Assembly (NCBI RefSeq): GCF_013046825.1
Contig: NZ_CP053187.1
Coordinates: 151,001 to 215,000, forward strand
Reading direction: 5' to 3'
DNA: 64,000 bases
From: Turicibacter sanguinis
GTDB lineage: Bacteria > Bacillota_I > Bacilli_A > MOL361 > Turicibacteraceae
A program made the position numbers and the translations under genes. This document shows, in pieces, positions 18,309-27,189 of the stretch (the first letter of the stretch is position 1; every line of letters starts with the position of its first letter). The notes under the pieces are model-generated. The model was not told the origin of the DNA. It saw only the letters and a program-made list of their open reading frames with translations, and searched no databases.

Positions 18309-20108
18309 TTAGATTAATTCTTCTAACATATCAAGTAATTCATTGAAGCGTTCAATCGTTGCCTCTAATGGCATTGAGGTCGTCATGTCAACCCCTGCAT
18401 TTTTTAGAGTATCGATTGGATATAAAGAACCACCTGCTTTTAAGAATCCTTTATATTTCTCAACAGCAACTTCACCATTTTCTAAAATCGATTTAGCGAA
18501 AGCCGATGCCGCTGCGTACCCTGTAGCATATTGGTAAACATAGAAATCACTATAGAAGTGTGGAATTCGTGCCCACTCAATTTTAATTTCATCATCCACG
18601 ACCATCTCAGGTCCGAAATATTTTTTATTTAAATCATACCAAATATTATCTAAATCATCTGACGTTAATGAACCACCGTTTTCTAACGTTTCATGCGTGA
18701 TTAACTCAAACTCTGCAAACATTAATTGACGGTACACGGTCGCTCTAATTTGCTCTAACTCCTGATTAATGAGATATAATTTTTTATTTTTGTCCTGCTC
18801 TTTATGAATTAAGTCATTAATTAAAAGAATTTCATTCGTTGTAGACGCCACTTCCGCACAGAATAACGTGTAATTTCCGTAAACGTATGGTTGTTCTTTT
18901 CTTGTATAGTAAGAATGGATGGAATGTCCCATTTCATGAGCCAGTGTTGAAACATCGTTTAACTCATAGTTATAATTTAATAACACATAAGGCATCGTAT
19001 CATAGCTTCCCCATGAGTAAGCCCCACTTTTTTTACCTTTATTTTCGTAAACGTCAACCCATCCGTCTTTGATTCCTTCATCAAAGATGTCTAAATATTC
19101 TTGACCCAGTGGTTTTAATCCTTCTTTCACCATTTCAATGGCATCGCTATACTCGATATGTTGTTTTGGGATATCGATGACAGACACATATAAATCGTAC
19201 ATATGAATTTCATCTAATCCTAATAACTTTTTCTTTAAACCAACATAGCGGTGAAGAGATTTTAAGTTGTTATTGATGGTTTGAATCGCATTTTTATAAA
19301 CTTCAACTGGAATATCATTTGGTTTTAATGAAGCTTCTAATGAAGACGCATATTTTCTTGTTTTCGCATAGAAAATAAATGTTTTTAATGAGCTTGTTAA
19401 GCTTGTTGCAATTGTATTTTCATATTTTTTATACGTGCTAAATAATAATTTAAACGCCTCTTCTCTGACACGACGATCTTTACTTTTGATTAATGAACTA
19501 TAGTTTCCTTCTGTTAATTCAATGTCCTGACCATTTTCACCTTTAATCGTTCCAAACGTCATATCCGCATTCGTTAGCATCGTATAAATACTTTCAGAAG
19601 CCCCTAAGCAATCTGATGCTGATGCTAATAATTCTTCCATTTCCTTCGATAAGATATGTGGTTTTTCTTTTAATAACACTTTGAAGAACGTGTCATACAC
19701 ATTTAATTCGTCATCGCTTTCTAACATCTTTTCAATTGTTCCATCTTCAAGTGATAAAATCTCCGGCGTAAAGAACGCATTGTAACTTGAAAACTGTGCC
19801 ATAAACGGATCGATTTTATTCACTAATGTTTGAAACTCTGAGTTTGAGGTATCTTCATGACTCTTCATATGCGCGAACACATATAATTTTTCTAATACAC
19901 GTGATAACTCTTCTTCTACCTTTAAGTATTCCTTTAAATCAGTGATATTTCCAAGACGTCCTTGGAATTCTTTTAATTTCGGCGCTTTTTCTTTTACTGC
20001 TTGAAAGTCTTTTTCCCAAGCCTCTGTACTTGCATAAACTTTGTCAATTTTCCACTTCGATTCTTCTTCAATTTCATTTCGTGATTTTAAACCCATTGTC
20101 TGACTCAT
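18309..20108 (-). CDS. pepF: Oligoendopeptidase F
   Basis: M3-family zinc metallopeptidase that cleaves short cytoplasmic peptides. The zinc site HEMGH is at residues 391-395, followed by SIHSYY, with the third ligand in the downstream FCAEVASTTNE segment. At 599 residues it is the normal length for PepF/PepB. A GGAG ribosome binding site lies just upstream of the ATG. It is monocistronic, with its own terminator. Confidence 0.95.
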   Translation of the reverse strand: MSQTMGLKSRNEIEEESKWKIDKVYASTEAWEKDFQAVKEKAPKLKEFQGRLGNITDLKEYLKVEEELSRVLEKLYVFAHMKSHEDTSNSEFQTLVNKIDPFMAQFSSYNAFFTPEILSLEDGTIEKMLESDDELNVYDTFFKVLLKEKPHILSKEMEELLASASDCLGASESIYTMLTNADMTFGTIKGENGQDIELTEGNYSSLIKSKDRRVREEAFKLLFSTYKKYENTIATSLTSSLKTFIFYAKTRKYASSLEASLKPNDIPVEVYKNAIQTINNNLKSLHRYVGLKKKLLGLDEIHMYDLYVSVIDIPKQHIEYSDAIEMVKEGLKPLGQEYLDIFDEGIKDGWVDVYENKGKKSGAYSWGSYDTMPYVLLNYNYELNDVSTLAHEMGHSIHSYYTRKEQPYVYGNYTLFCAEVASTTNEILLINDLIHKEQDKNKKLYLINQELEQIRATVYRQLMFAEFELITHETLENGGSLTSDDLDNIWYDLNKKYFGPEMVVDDEIKIEWARIPHFYSDFYVYQYATGYAAASAFAKSILENGEVAVEKYKGFLKAGGSLYPIDTLKNAGVDMTTSMPLEATIERFNELLDMLEELI

Positions 20109-20266
20109 AAATGTCTCCTTTTTATCAATATCAATTCATCATACTTTCATTTTACTACATTTAACCACTGATAATTCATCATCCGGTTATTTTTTTTATG
20201 CGGTGACTGTCTCAGGGAATCGAAGCAAGTATCCATTTTACTAAGAGGGGATAACCCTCTAAATTC

Positions 20267-20515
20267 TTAAATATCATGCTTCTCTAAACGTGAAATTAAT
20301 TCCTCGTCCGTAACCTAATTTAAATCATTACACATCCAAAGAAAAAGGTTTAGATTGTTGAATATTTGAGATAGATTGTTCAGAGACTAAAAACTTCATT
20401 CTATAACCTACCTAAACAATCATAGGTTAACTTTTTTAATAATCCCTCCTTTGATAATCCCGCTTCTGTCATCGCATGGATATCATAGATTTTTAAAATT
20501 TGATAGCATTAATGA
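20267..20515 (-). pseudogene. Decayed gene fragments, family unknown
   Basis: The 415 bp between pepF and the Nudix gene contain no intact gene, but the minus strand holds protein-like pieces in different frames. A stretch containing YDIHAMTEAGLSKEGLLKKL ends at a stop at 20401-20403. VTDEELISRLEKHDI ends at a stop at 20267-20269. This suggests a decayed gene downstream of the Nudix gene. I cannot name the family, and chance open frames remain possible. A small AGAGGG/CCCTCT hairpin lies at 20244-20260. Confidence 0.3.
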
Positions 20516-20523
20516 CCAATGCT

Positions 20524-21051
20524 TTACCTCGTATGAGCTCCTTTTTTATCTCTCATAAAAAATAGTAAGTCAATTAACGATGGCTGATACGGAATAAAAA
20601 TTTCTTCCTGAATCATCTTTAAGATTTCATCCCTTGACGCCCATTTAACGCTCTGAACTTCCTCGTATTGCAGTTTTAGTGCATCAATTTCTAAATCTTG
20701 TTGAATCAAATAAAAATCATCAAATCCATCATCAAAATTAATCGTTAGAGCAGGTCTAATCCCATCAAGTGATAACCGATATCCAATCTCTTCATAAACT
20801 TCACGTTCTGCTGCTGATTGACTCGTATCACCAGAAATAGCACTGCCCCCAACTGTCACATCCCACCTATTTGACCAACCACTTTTAAAAGGCTGTCTTT
20901 GTTGAATCAACATTTCACCTTGAGAATTAAAAATACAGACATGGACGACTAATCGATAAAGTCCTGGAATGATTTTTTGACCTCTGATCATCGTTTTATC
21001 CGTTTTAATTCTATCTTGCGTATATAAATCCCAAATCTCTATAATCACCAT
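20524..21051 (-). CDS. Nudix hydrolase, IPP-isomerase-like subgroup
   Basis: A 175-residue Nudix protein. The N-terminal EIWDLYTQDR is typical of the YfcD/isopentenyl-diphosphate-isomerase-like branch, whose members hydrolyse nucleotide-type diphosphates. The Nudix box is present (GG...REVYEEIGY), but the first conserved Glu is replaced by Asp (SGDTSQ). The start is uncertain: an AAGGAG site abuts the ATG at 21051, so the GTG at 21046-21048 or a start just after it may be used. The substrate is unknown. Confidence 0.82.
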   Translation of the reverse strand: MVIIEIWDLYTQDRIKTDKTMIRGQKIIPGLYRLVVHVCIFNSQGEMLIQQRQPFKSGWSNRWDVTVGGSAISGDTSQSAAEREVYEEIGYRLSLDGIRPALTINFDDGFDDFYLIQQDLEIDALKLQYEEVQSVKWASRDEILKMIQEEIFIPYQPSLIDLLFFMRDKKGAHTR

Positions 21052-21231
21052 CTCCTTTTAAGAACCAATGTCTCTTGACCCTCTACTGTATAATAAATCT
21101 TCGATAGATATGCTCATCATAATATAGATTGGGATTTTATTCCATTAAAAAATAACCTTCGCTGCTCACAATCTTATCTCATCTCTCTCAATACAACGAT
21201 ATCGTTTTAGATAAAATATAACCCCTATCCT

Positions 21232-22002
21232 TTATTCCTTAGATATTAATTTACTATGAACGATTGTACGAGCATTTTCAAACTCATAACTACAAGTATA
21301 CAGCGTCATAATCTGATCATTCGCGTTTAATTCAATCTGTTTTTGATATAACGATCGATCTTTTATATAGTTTAGATACGCTTGTTTATCTTTTTCATCT
21401 TCAAAATGAATTTTCAGATAATCCCCATGATAAAAATCTGCTACATAGGCCGAAAAAACTTCATAAATATAGGTCATCCCTTTATATTCAACTCTAATCA
21501 GGTTATTTTCATTAAAAAAATCTTCCTTTTTAAAATTAGCGACTTCTCCAAACATTGATTTATTTTTCATATCATGACCATATAGAATAATACTGTGATC
21601 TTCTTCAAATTTATTTCGATAATCCATAAATATACTACCGGAAGCTAGATAATTTTTATTAAAATCATGTTTTAGATAATATTGATTATCTTGACTCTGA
21701 ACCACCGGGTAATCAATATTAGTGTTGTCGACGTGTAACCAAAATCTATAGTCCGAATTGATAGAAGAAAGTTTATCATATTTATCATCTACAATCGACT
21801 GATCTACTTCTTTATTCTCTTCATTAGCTTCAGTCTCTTCAATAGGGGGCGTATCTGTCGTCGCTTTAGTCATTTCTCTAATATTTTCATATACATTATC
21901 TGCTTTTTTGTACGCCGTTAATTTAATTAAAATAGCAGAAGAAGAGAAGCATAACATCCAAATCAGAATTAACTTAACAACTACCCTTATATTTTTTTTC
22001 AA
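21232..22002 (-). CDS. srtB: Class B sortase
   Basis: A membrane-bound transpeptidase that links surface proteins to peptidoglycan. The 256-residue protein has one N-terminal transmembrane segment (about 8-27), an acidic linker, then the sortase barrel. The catalytic residues are visible: His143 in LYGHDMKNKSMF, Cys237 in TLYTCSYEF and Arg245 in ENARTIVHS. The TLYTCSYE form and the long insertion before the Cys fit class B. The start is a TTG at 22000-22002, preceded by AAAGGAG fused to a run of nine G (22009-22017). The likely substrate is encoded divergently next door. Confidence 0.9.
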   Translation of the reverse strand: MKKNIRVVVKLILIWMLCFSSSAILIKLTAYKKADNVYENIREMTKATTDTPPIEETEANEENKEVDQSIVDDKYDKLSSINSDYRFWLHVDNTNIDYPVVQSQDNQYYLKHDFNKNYLASGSIFMDYRNKFEEDHSIILYGHDMKNKSMFGEVANFKKEDFFNENNLIRVEYKGMTYIYEVFSAYVADFYHGDYLKIHFEDEKDKQAYLNYIKDRSLYQKQIELNANDQIMTLYTCSYEFENARTIVHSKLISKE

Positions 22003-22008
22003 AACAAT

Positions 22009-22024
22009 CCCCCCCCCTCCTTTT
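22009..22024 (-). repeat. G9 homopolymer in the srtB ribosome binding region
   Basis: On the minus strand AAAAGGA is followed by a tract of nine G between the ribosome binding site and the TTG start. Slippage here would change the spacing or strength of translation initiation. Confidence 0.8.
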
Positions 22025-22259
22025 ACATTTACTATAAATAATAGACATTTTATGAATTCTATATATTAAATTATCAATGAATGATGACTACATTATGCAT
22101 TTTATAACAGGATTGTTAAGGAAGTTATTTATGAACAATGTTAAAAATTATCGAAAAAAAGTAATAACTTTTAGTATGTAGGTAAATATAGTTGAGTAAA
22201 TAAGATTTATTTAAAACACAATAAAATCACAACTATTAGAGAAGGAGAAAAGTAAAAAA

Positions 22260-23363
22260 ATGAAAAAACACTTATTAACAAATTTTCTAACTATCTTGAC
22301 AGTGTTCATGATGTCGACCATGATAGTATTTGCAAATGGATCGGTAGAGGGAAATATGACAAGCTCAGAATTTTTAGCTAAAAGTAATTCCCAAGGGGAC
22401 ATTACTTTAAGTGATAATGTGGCACTTTCTGATGCATTAAAAATAAATGGAACTAATTATACGATTGATTTAAATGGCCATACTTTAACTCTCACAAAAG
22501 ATTCAAATTATTTGACTAATGGCGCAAATGTAACCTTTAAAAATGGAACAATGATTCTAGATAAAATCAAAGGTCATGCAGATTGTATCTTAGGAGTAGG
22601 TGATTATGGAAGCAGTGCTAACTTAACACTCAATCAAGTAACGCTACAGGCAAGTAACTATACTTCACCCTATGCTTTAATTTATGTCTACAATGACAGT
22701 ACCTTAAATATCGAAAACAATTCTGTTTTAAATGCCAAAAATGAAAAAAGTTTATCAGGAGGAGTGATAAAAACGAATGCCGGAAAAAATGGAAAAATTA
22801 ACATCACTGACTCTACTTTAAACTTTCAAAATACTGCACGTGGCTTTTTAGATGGAACAATCAATATAAAAGATTCTACTGTCAACATGAAGGGGTTAAG
22901 CAATGGGATCAATACAACCGCTGAAGGGCTAGATTTAACCATCGACCATTCCAAACTTACAATTACCGAAAGCCTAGGACGTGCTTTAACAGTTGATGGA
23001 ACAAACATAAATATTAAGAATAATTCTGTCGTTGATTTGAGCCATTCCGTTGAAGGCGACATCAGATTTAAAAATTCAGGAAAAATTCAAGTCGATCAGT
23101 CTTCTGAATTAAACTTTAAAACCGTTAAACTTGATGATCGAGGGATGGATTTAGGAAACTTAATCGCATCAGAAAAATATGACTATCAATTAGATGATCA
23201 AGGAAATGTGATCAAAATAGAAAAACCAATCACTCCAGAAACAGATATGCCTGATACAGGAGATGAGACTAATCTATCTCTTATGATTGGAATGGCCCTC
23301 ATCTCTACTATCGGTCTATTATATTTCAAAAAAACGACACCTAAAAAAACAGTAGCTAAATAA
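22260..23363 (+). CDS. Cell-wall anchored beta-helix surface protein
   Basis: A 367-residue secreted protein. The signal peptide covers residues 1-25 (basic start, hydrophobic core, ending VFANG). The body has repeating short strands rich in Asn, Thr and Ser (such as LDLTIDHSKLTITES and INIKNNSVVDLSHS), typical of right-handed beta-helix (pectate-lyase-like) surface proteins. The C-terminus is a sorting signal: MPDTG at 330-334, hydrophobic 340-356, then a KKTTPKKTVAK tail. MPDTG is a variant of LPxTG. The divergently encoded sortase is the obvious candidate for anchoring it. Adhesin-like function is inference. Confidence 0.8.
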   Translation: MKKHLLTNFLTILTVFMMSTMIVFANGSVEGNMTSSEFLAKSNSQGDITLSDNVALSDALKINGTNYTIDLNGHTLTLTKDSNYLTNGANVTFKNGTMILDKIKGHADCILGVGDYGSSANLTLNQVTLQASNYTSPYALIYVYNDSTLNIENNSVLNAKNEKSLSGGVIKTNAGKNGKINITDSTLNFQNTARGFLDGTINIKDSTVNMKGLSNGINTTAEGLDLTIDHSKLTITESLGRALTVDGTNINIKNNSVVDLSHSVEGDIRFKNSGKIQVDQSSELNFKTVKLDDRGMDLGNLIASEKYDYQLDDQGNVIKIEKPITPETDMPDTGDETNLSLMIGMALISTIGLLYFKKTTPKKTVAK

Positions 23364-23375
23364 TAATATTCATCA

Positions 23376-23413
23376 AAAAAGGCGAGAAAAGATTTCATCT
23401 TCTCGCCTTTTTA
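23376..23413 (+). terminator. Terminator of the surface protein gene
   Basis: AAAGGCGAGAA/TTCTCGCCTTT stem (23378-23388 with 23400-23410) with flanking A and T runs. Confidence 0.9.
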
Positions 23414-23608
23414 TTGATCCTACTTTATATTACTTTTATCTTCAATAGATGATTTCCTTTCACATCTATAAAAAACCTCTCTAAATAATTGAACCTCATG
23501 CTTCATTATATATTCCAGATTCCCATTATAGATCCCCCCTAGAAATACGTATTAATCTTGATATATAAACACCTAACCCTTCTTTAAATAAGAGTATTAT
23601 CCTAACAT

Positions 23609-23766
23609 TTATTGAAATATTTTCACATCATTAATTTCCGTTGAATCTAATCCTGAAAATTTCTCTAACGTCAGCATCACTTATAAATATCCTTTTTCTT
23701 TTAATAACATAAAAGTGTTGCGGTAAATATAGTCACTATATATATCTTCTTCGCAGCTTCCTTCCT
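23609..23766 (-). pseudogene. Gene remnant directly downstream of the ABC transporter
   Basis: A single minus-strand frame reads EEDIYSDYIYRNTFMLLKEK, then GYL and a stop, then VMLTLEKFSGLDSTEINDVK up to a second stop at 23609-23611. This looks like a coding sequence broken by an in-frame stop and cut at both ends. The family is not recognised. The rest of the 417-bp gap (23414-23608) shows a few more protein-like bits (MKHEVQLFREVFYRCERK near 23440-23500) and nothing else I can name. Confidence 0.4.
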
Positions 23767-23780
23767 AATTTTCTAATATT

Positions 23781-26495
23781 TTATTCTGTTCTTAAAGCAG
23801 TTACTGGATCTTTCCTTGCTGCTTTTTTGGCAGGGATGAACCCCCCCATTAAAGTTAGTATGATACTTAAAGCAATAAGAAGAAGTGCACTACTAAAAGG
23901 TAATGAGGCATTAACAGTATCTGTACCCGTTAAAGTGTGAATGATAGAATTTGCTGGTATTAGAAGTAACAGCGTAATTCCAATTCCAATTGTTCCTGAA
24001 CATATACCGATTATAAATGTTTCTGCATTAAACACTTGAGAAATATTATGTTTTGAGGCCCCAATTGCACGAAGTATTCCGATTTCTTTAGTACGTTCCA
24101 TAACTGAAATATAAGTGATAATTCCAATCATTATTGAAGATACTATTAAGGAAACTGCAACGAAAGCAATTAATACATATGAAATTACATTTATAATTGT
24201 TGTTACAGAAGACATTAAAAGTCCTACATAATCTGTATAAGTAATTTGACTTTCCTCATCAACCAATTCGTTGTATTTCCCAATATAATCAGCTATAACA
24301 TCTTTGTCCTCAAAACTATCACAATATATGTTGATACTAGATGGTGCATCTAAACTTACAACACCAAAAGTTTTCATATTATCATCATAAGTTCCAGTAG
24401 ATATATAATGATCATAAATCGAAAGAAGTGCCTCATCATCTAAATTTTCATCTAGTGCCGCTGCAAGTTGTGTTTCATTCATTGACATCATTTGAGATGT
24501 TGCAGTTGGATTATCTGAATAAGTGTATTGTAAAATCTGTTTAGCAAGATTAGCTTTCTCACTAACTCCTAAATGATCGATATAAGTTTTTGCATCTTTG
24601 ACTTTATCTACATCATCACTAGGCGAAAATTCCATACCATTTAATACATTTAGATTCTTACTAGCTTCCTGTCCTTTTACAACCTCACTGTTATTTGTAT
24701 AATCAATGATATAATCTGTTAATGCTTTTGTATAACCTACAGTATTGCTAATTAAAACAGTTTCTGTATCTTCTTTAGGACGAATAATACCTACCACTTT
24801 TAACTCAACTGCATCTTCAAGTAGATTTTTTATCTCTGAGTTATCGTCTCCAATATAATCGAAAGTACCATTATCATTTTCTACATATAAATCACAACTA
24901 GGGATCATATAAAATGTTTGAGCTATAATATCTTCATAACTTAGTTTTTGTGTATCTAAAGTAACTGTTTCTCCGTCTTCTATCTTCGATATTAATTCAT
25001 TATATTCAGAAGAAGGAAGAAGTCCAAGTTTATAAAGAGTTGTGGCAGAAATCTCATTATTATGGTTAAGCACTATAACAAGCTCATTGTATTTGCTCGG
25101 CCATGAACCATATAAAACATCATAGCTATCTGTAATAGTTGAACTGATTAACTCATCTTCAGTACCTGGTAATAACTCTTCAAAATGATTAGAACTACTT
25201 GAACTCATAGCTGCCATCATTGGAGAGCTGACTGAAGCAGAAGATTGACTCCCCTCTAATGTACTACCATCTGTATTTACAAGAGTATCCTCTGAGTCAT
25301 AAGTATATACATCGAATTTTGTATCGTAAGAATACACAATTCCGTTTTCACCAATATACTGGTGAATTTCATTTTCTGTATCATCTAAGTACTTTTTAAA
25401 TTCTGTTAGATTATTTTCGGTAATACTTGTCGTCATCTTAGATGCCATTTCAAGTTCTGTACCATTTGAATAAACTGCATCTAAATCATGGTCAACCTCA
25501 CCGCTTTTCAGTTTCTTCATATTCTCTTGTCCTGATGACATAATGCTACTTAAATCTATAGACTGAGATTGAATGGATATAGGATAAGAAGACATTGTAC
25601 TTTTTTGAATATCAGAAATATAAGTATTAACTCCATTAGAAATCGATAGAATTAATGCAATCCCTATAATTCCAATAGAGCCCGCAAAAGCTGTTAATAA
25701 TGTTCTTCCTTTTTTACTTTTTAAATTATTGAAAGACAATGAAAGCGATGTCGAAAATGACATTGAAGATTTACCCATATTTTCATGTCTTGCTTGCCCA
25801 AGTTGTGAAGCATCTACCTGATATGGATTAGAGTCATCTATAATTTTTCCATCACGCACTTTTACGATACGAGTAGCATACTCTTCTGCAAGCTCAGGAT
25901 TATGTGTAACCATAACAACCAGTCTATCTTTTGCTACTTCTTTTAGAAGTTCCATCACTTGAACACTAGTTTCAGAATCAAGTGCACCCGTAGGTTCATC
26001 AGCAAGTAAAATATCTGGGTCATTAATTAATGCACGAGCTATAGCCACACGCTGCATTTGTCCACCAGACATTTGATTAGGTTTTTTATGAAGTTGATTA
26101 CCTAATCCAACTTTTTCTAAAGCTTCTATTGCACGTTTTTTACGTTCTGACTTTGAAACCCCAGAAATAGTAAGTGCAAGTTCAACATTTGAAAGTACCG
26201 TCTGATGAGGTATTAAGTTATAGCTTTGAAACACAAAGCCGATTGTATGGTTTCTATAAGAATCCCAATCTCTATCTGTATATCTTTTAGTCGAAATTCC
26301 ATTAATAATTAGGTCACCGCTATCATAATGATCTAGACCACCAATGATATTAAGTAAGGTAGTTTTCCCCGAACCACTAGGTCCAAGAATAGCAACAAGC
26401 TCATTGTCACGAAGATTTAAACTTACGTCATTAAGAGCTGTTTGCACTAAATCTCCAGTTATGTACTTTTTATGGATTTTTTCAATTTGAAGCAT
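23781..26495 (-). CDS. ABC transporter, fused ATPase and FtsX/MacB-like permease
   Basis: A 904-residue single-chain ABC exporter. The ATPase domain (about 1-230) has Walker A GPSGSGKTT at 38-46, signature MSGGQMQRVAIARAL and Walker B ILLADEPTGAL. A transmembrane segment near 270 leads to a large Ser/Asp/Glu-rich extracytoplasmic domain. Three C-terminal helices follow with the FtsX signature (VMERTKEIGILRAIGAS). This is the MacB/LolCDE-type layout used for peptide or lipid export and antimicrobial-peptide resistance. The ATG at 26495 has an AAAGGGGGAG site 7 nt upstream, so the earlier frame start is rejected. A wrecked response regulator lies divergently upstream, suggesting a former two-component control. 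Confidence 0.9.
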   Translation of the reverse strand: MLQIEKIHKKYITGDLVQTALNDVSLNLRDNELVAILGPSGSGKTTLLNIIGGLDHYDSGDLIINGISTKRYTDRDWDSYRNHTIGFVFQSYNLIPHQTVLSNVELALTISGVSKSERKKRAIEALEKVGLGNQLHKKPNQMSGGQMQRVAIARALINDPDILLADEPTGALDSETSVQVMELLKEVAKDRLVVMVTHNPELAEEYATRIVKVRDGKIIDDSNPYQVDASQLGQARHENMGKSSMSFSTSLSLSFNNLKSKKGRTLLTAFAGSIGIIGIALILSISNGVNTYISDIQKSTMSSYPISIQSQSIDLSSIMSSGQENMKKLKSGEVDHDLDAVYSNGTELEMASKMTTSITENNLTEFKKYLDDTENEIHQYIGENGIVYSYDTKFDVYTYDSEDTLVNTDGSTLEGSQSSASVSSPMMAAMSSSSSNHFEELLPGTEDELISSTITDSYDVLYGSWPSKYNELVIVLNHNNEISATTLYKLGLLPSSEYNELISKIEDGETVTLDTQKLSYEDIIAQTFYMIPSCDLYVENDNGTFDYIGDDNSEIKNLLEDAVELKVVGIIRPKEDTETVLISNTVGYTKALTDYIIDYTNNSEVVKGQEASKNLNVLNGMEFSPSDDVDKVKDAKTYIDHLGVSEKANLAKQILQYTYSDNPTATSQMMSMNETQLAAALDENLDDEALLSIYDHYISTGTYDDNMKTFGVVSLDAPSSINIYCDSFEDKDVIADYIGKYNELVDEESQITYTDYVGLLMSSVTTIINVISYVLIAFVAVSLIVSSIMIGIITYISVMERTKEIGILRAIGASKHNISQVFNAETFIIGICSGTIGIGITLLLLIPANSIIHTLTGTDTVNASLPFSSALLLIALSIILTLMGGFIPAKKAARKDPVTALRTE

Positions 26496-26599
26496 CTTTA
26501 TTCTCCCCCTTTGTTTCCTTGTCATCATATTTTACAATGCTTTTATAAACTGAATGTTAATTTTAGGAATTTATTTATGCTTTTTTTCTAATACATTTA

Positions 26600-26985
26600 A
26601 ATTTTCACTTAATCTTTTGAAATATAATAATTTGGATATAGATAAACAACACATTGCTTTAATTATATTAGATGTGATGATGCCTAAAATGGATGGCTAT
26701 GAATTTACTATGAATTTACAGAGTATCTACGTAACTGTCAGAATAATATAGTGATTCTAATATTTACAGCTAAACAATTACTCGAAGAAACATGTAAAGG
26801 ATTCCTAGTAGATACCTATGATTATATGGTGAAATCTGTTAACAAAGAGGAGATACTTCTTCGTATGAGAGCACTTTTGTGTCATTCTCAGATTATCAAT
26901 AAACACAAGTTACATATTGGAAAATCACTTTAGATTAGAATGCGTTAACTATTTCACGATAAGGAATTAGTTATAAAGTAGTATT
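26600..26985 (+). pseudogene. Broken OmpR-family response regulator
   Basis: Receiver-domain pieces are clear: ALIILDVMMPKMDGYEF with the phosphorylated Asp, then, after a frameshift near 26718-26725, EYLRNCQNNIVILIFTAKQL and DYMVKSVNKEEILLRMRALL with the conserved Lys. A further shift or stop gives TLDxNALTISRxGISYK (stops at x), the usual start of the winged-helix domain, to about 26985. The receiver N-terminus and most of the DNA-binding domain are missing. It is divergent from the ABC transporter it may once have regulated. Confidence 0.85.
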
Positions 26986-26990
26986 AAAAT

Positions 26991-27053
26991 ATGAATAAAG
27001 TAAAAAAAGTATTAAAAGATATGCGACTTTCTTTGATGTTTTCAGTTATTTAG
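26991..27053 (+). pseudogene. Histidine kinase N-terminal remnant
   Basis: A 20-codon frame MNKVKKVLKDMRLSLMFSVI ends in TAG. A basic stretch leading into the start of a transmembrane helix is how sensor kinases of this type begin, and the position right after the response regulator remnant is where the kinase gene would be. The rest of the kinase is absent. Confidence 0.5.
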
Positions 27054-27075
27054 AGATAATAGGTATTTCGAATTT

Positions 27076-27115
27076 CTTTCGGACGTGGATACTAACCGCT
27101 CCCTCCATCTCCACC
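27076..27115 (+). other. Possible tmRNA 3'-end remnant (attachment-site-like)
   Basis: The sequence contains TTTCGGACGTGG and, 14 nt later, CTCCATCTCCACC. It resembles the T-arm and acceptor 3' end of Firmicute tmRNA (Bacillus subtilis ends GGACGTGGGTTCGACTCCCA then CCGTCTCCACCA), with a disrupted T loop. No other part of tmRNA is present nearby. A terminator hairpin follows, as after a real ssrA gene. Integrases often use the ssrA 3' end, so this may be a leftover attachment site. The reading is tentative. Confidence 0.3.
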
Positions 27116-27123
27116 CTAACTTA

Positions 27124-27176
27124 TAAAAAAACTTCTCTACACCAGAAATCAATTCTGAAATTAAAGAAGTTTTTTT
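27124..27176. terminator. Strong bidirectional terminator-like hairpin
   Basis: AAAAAAACTTCT pairs with AGAAGTTTTTTT, with an internal CAGAA/TTCTG hairpin. It follows the kinase and tmRNA-like remnants. Confidence 0.65.
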
Positions 27177-27189
27177 ATTTTATATCATA

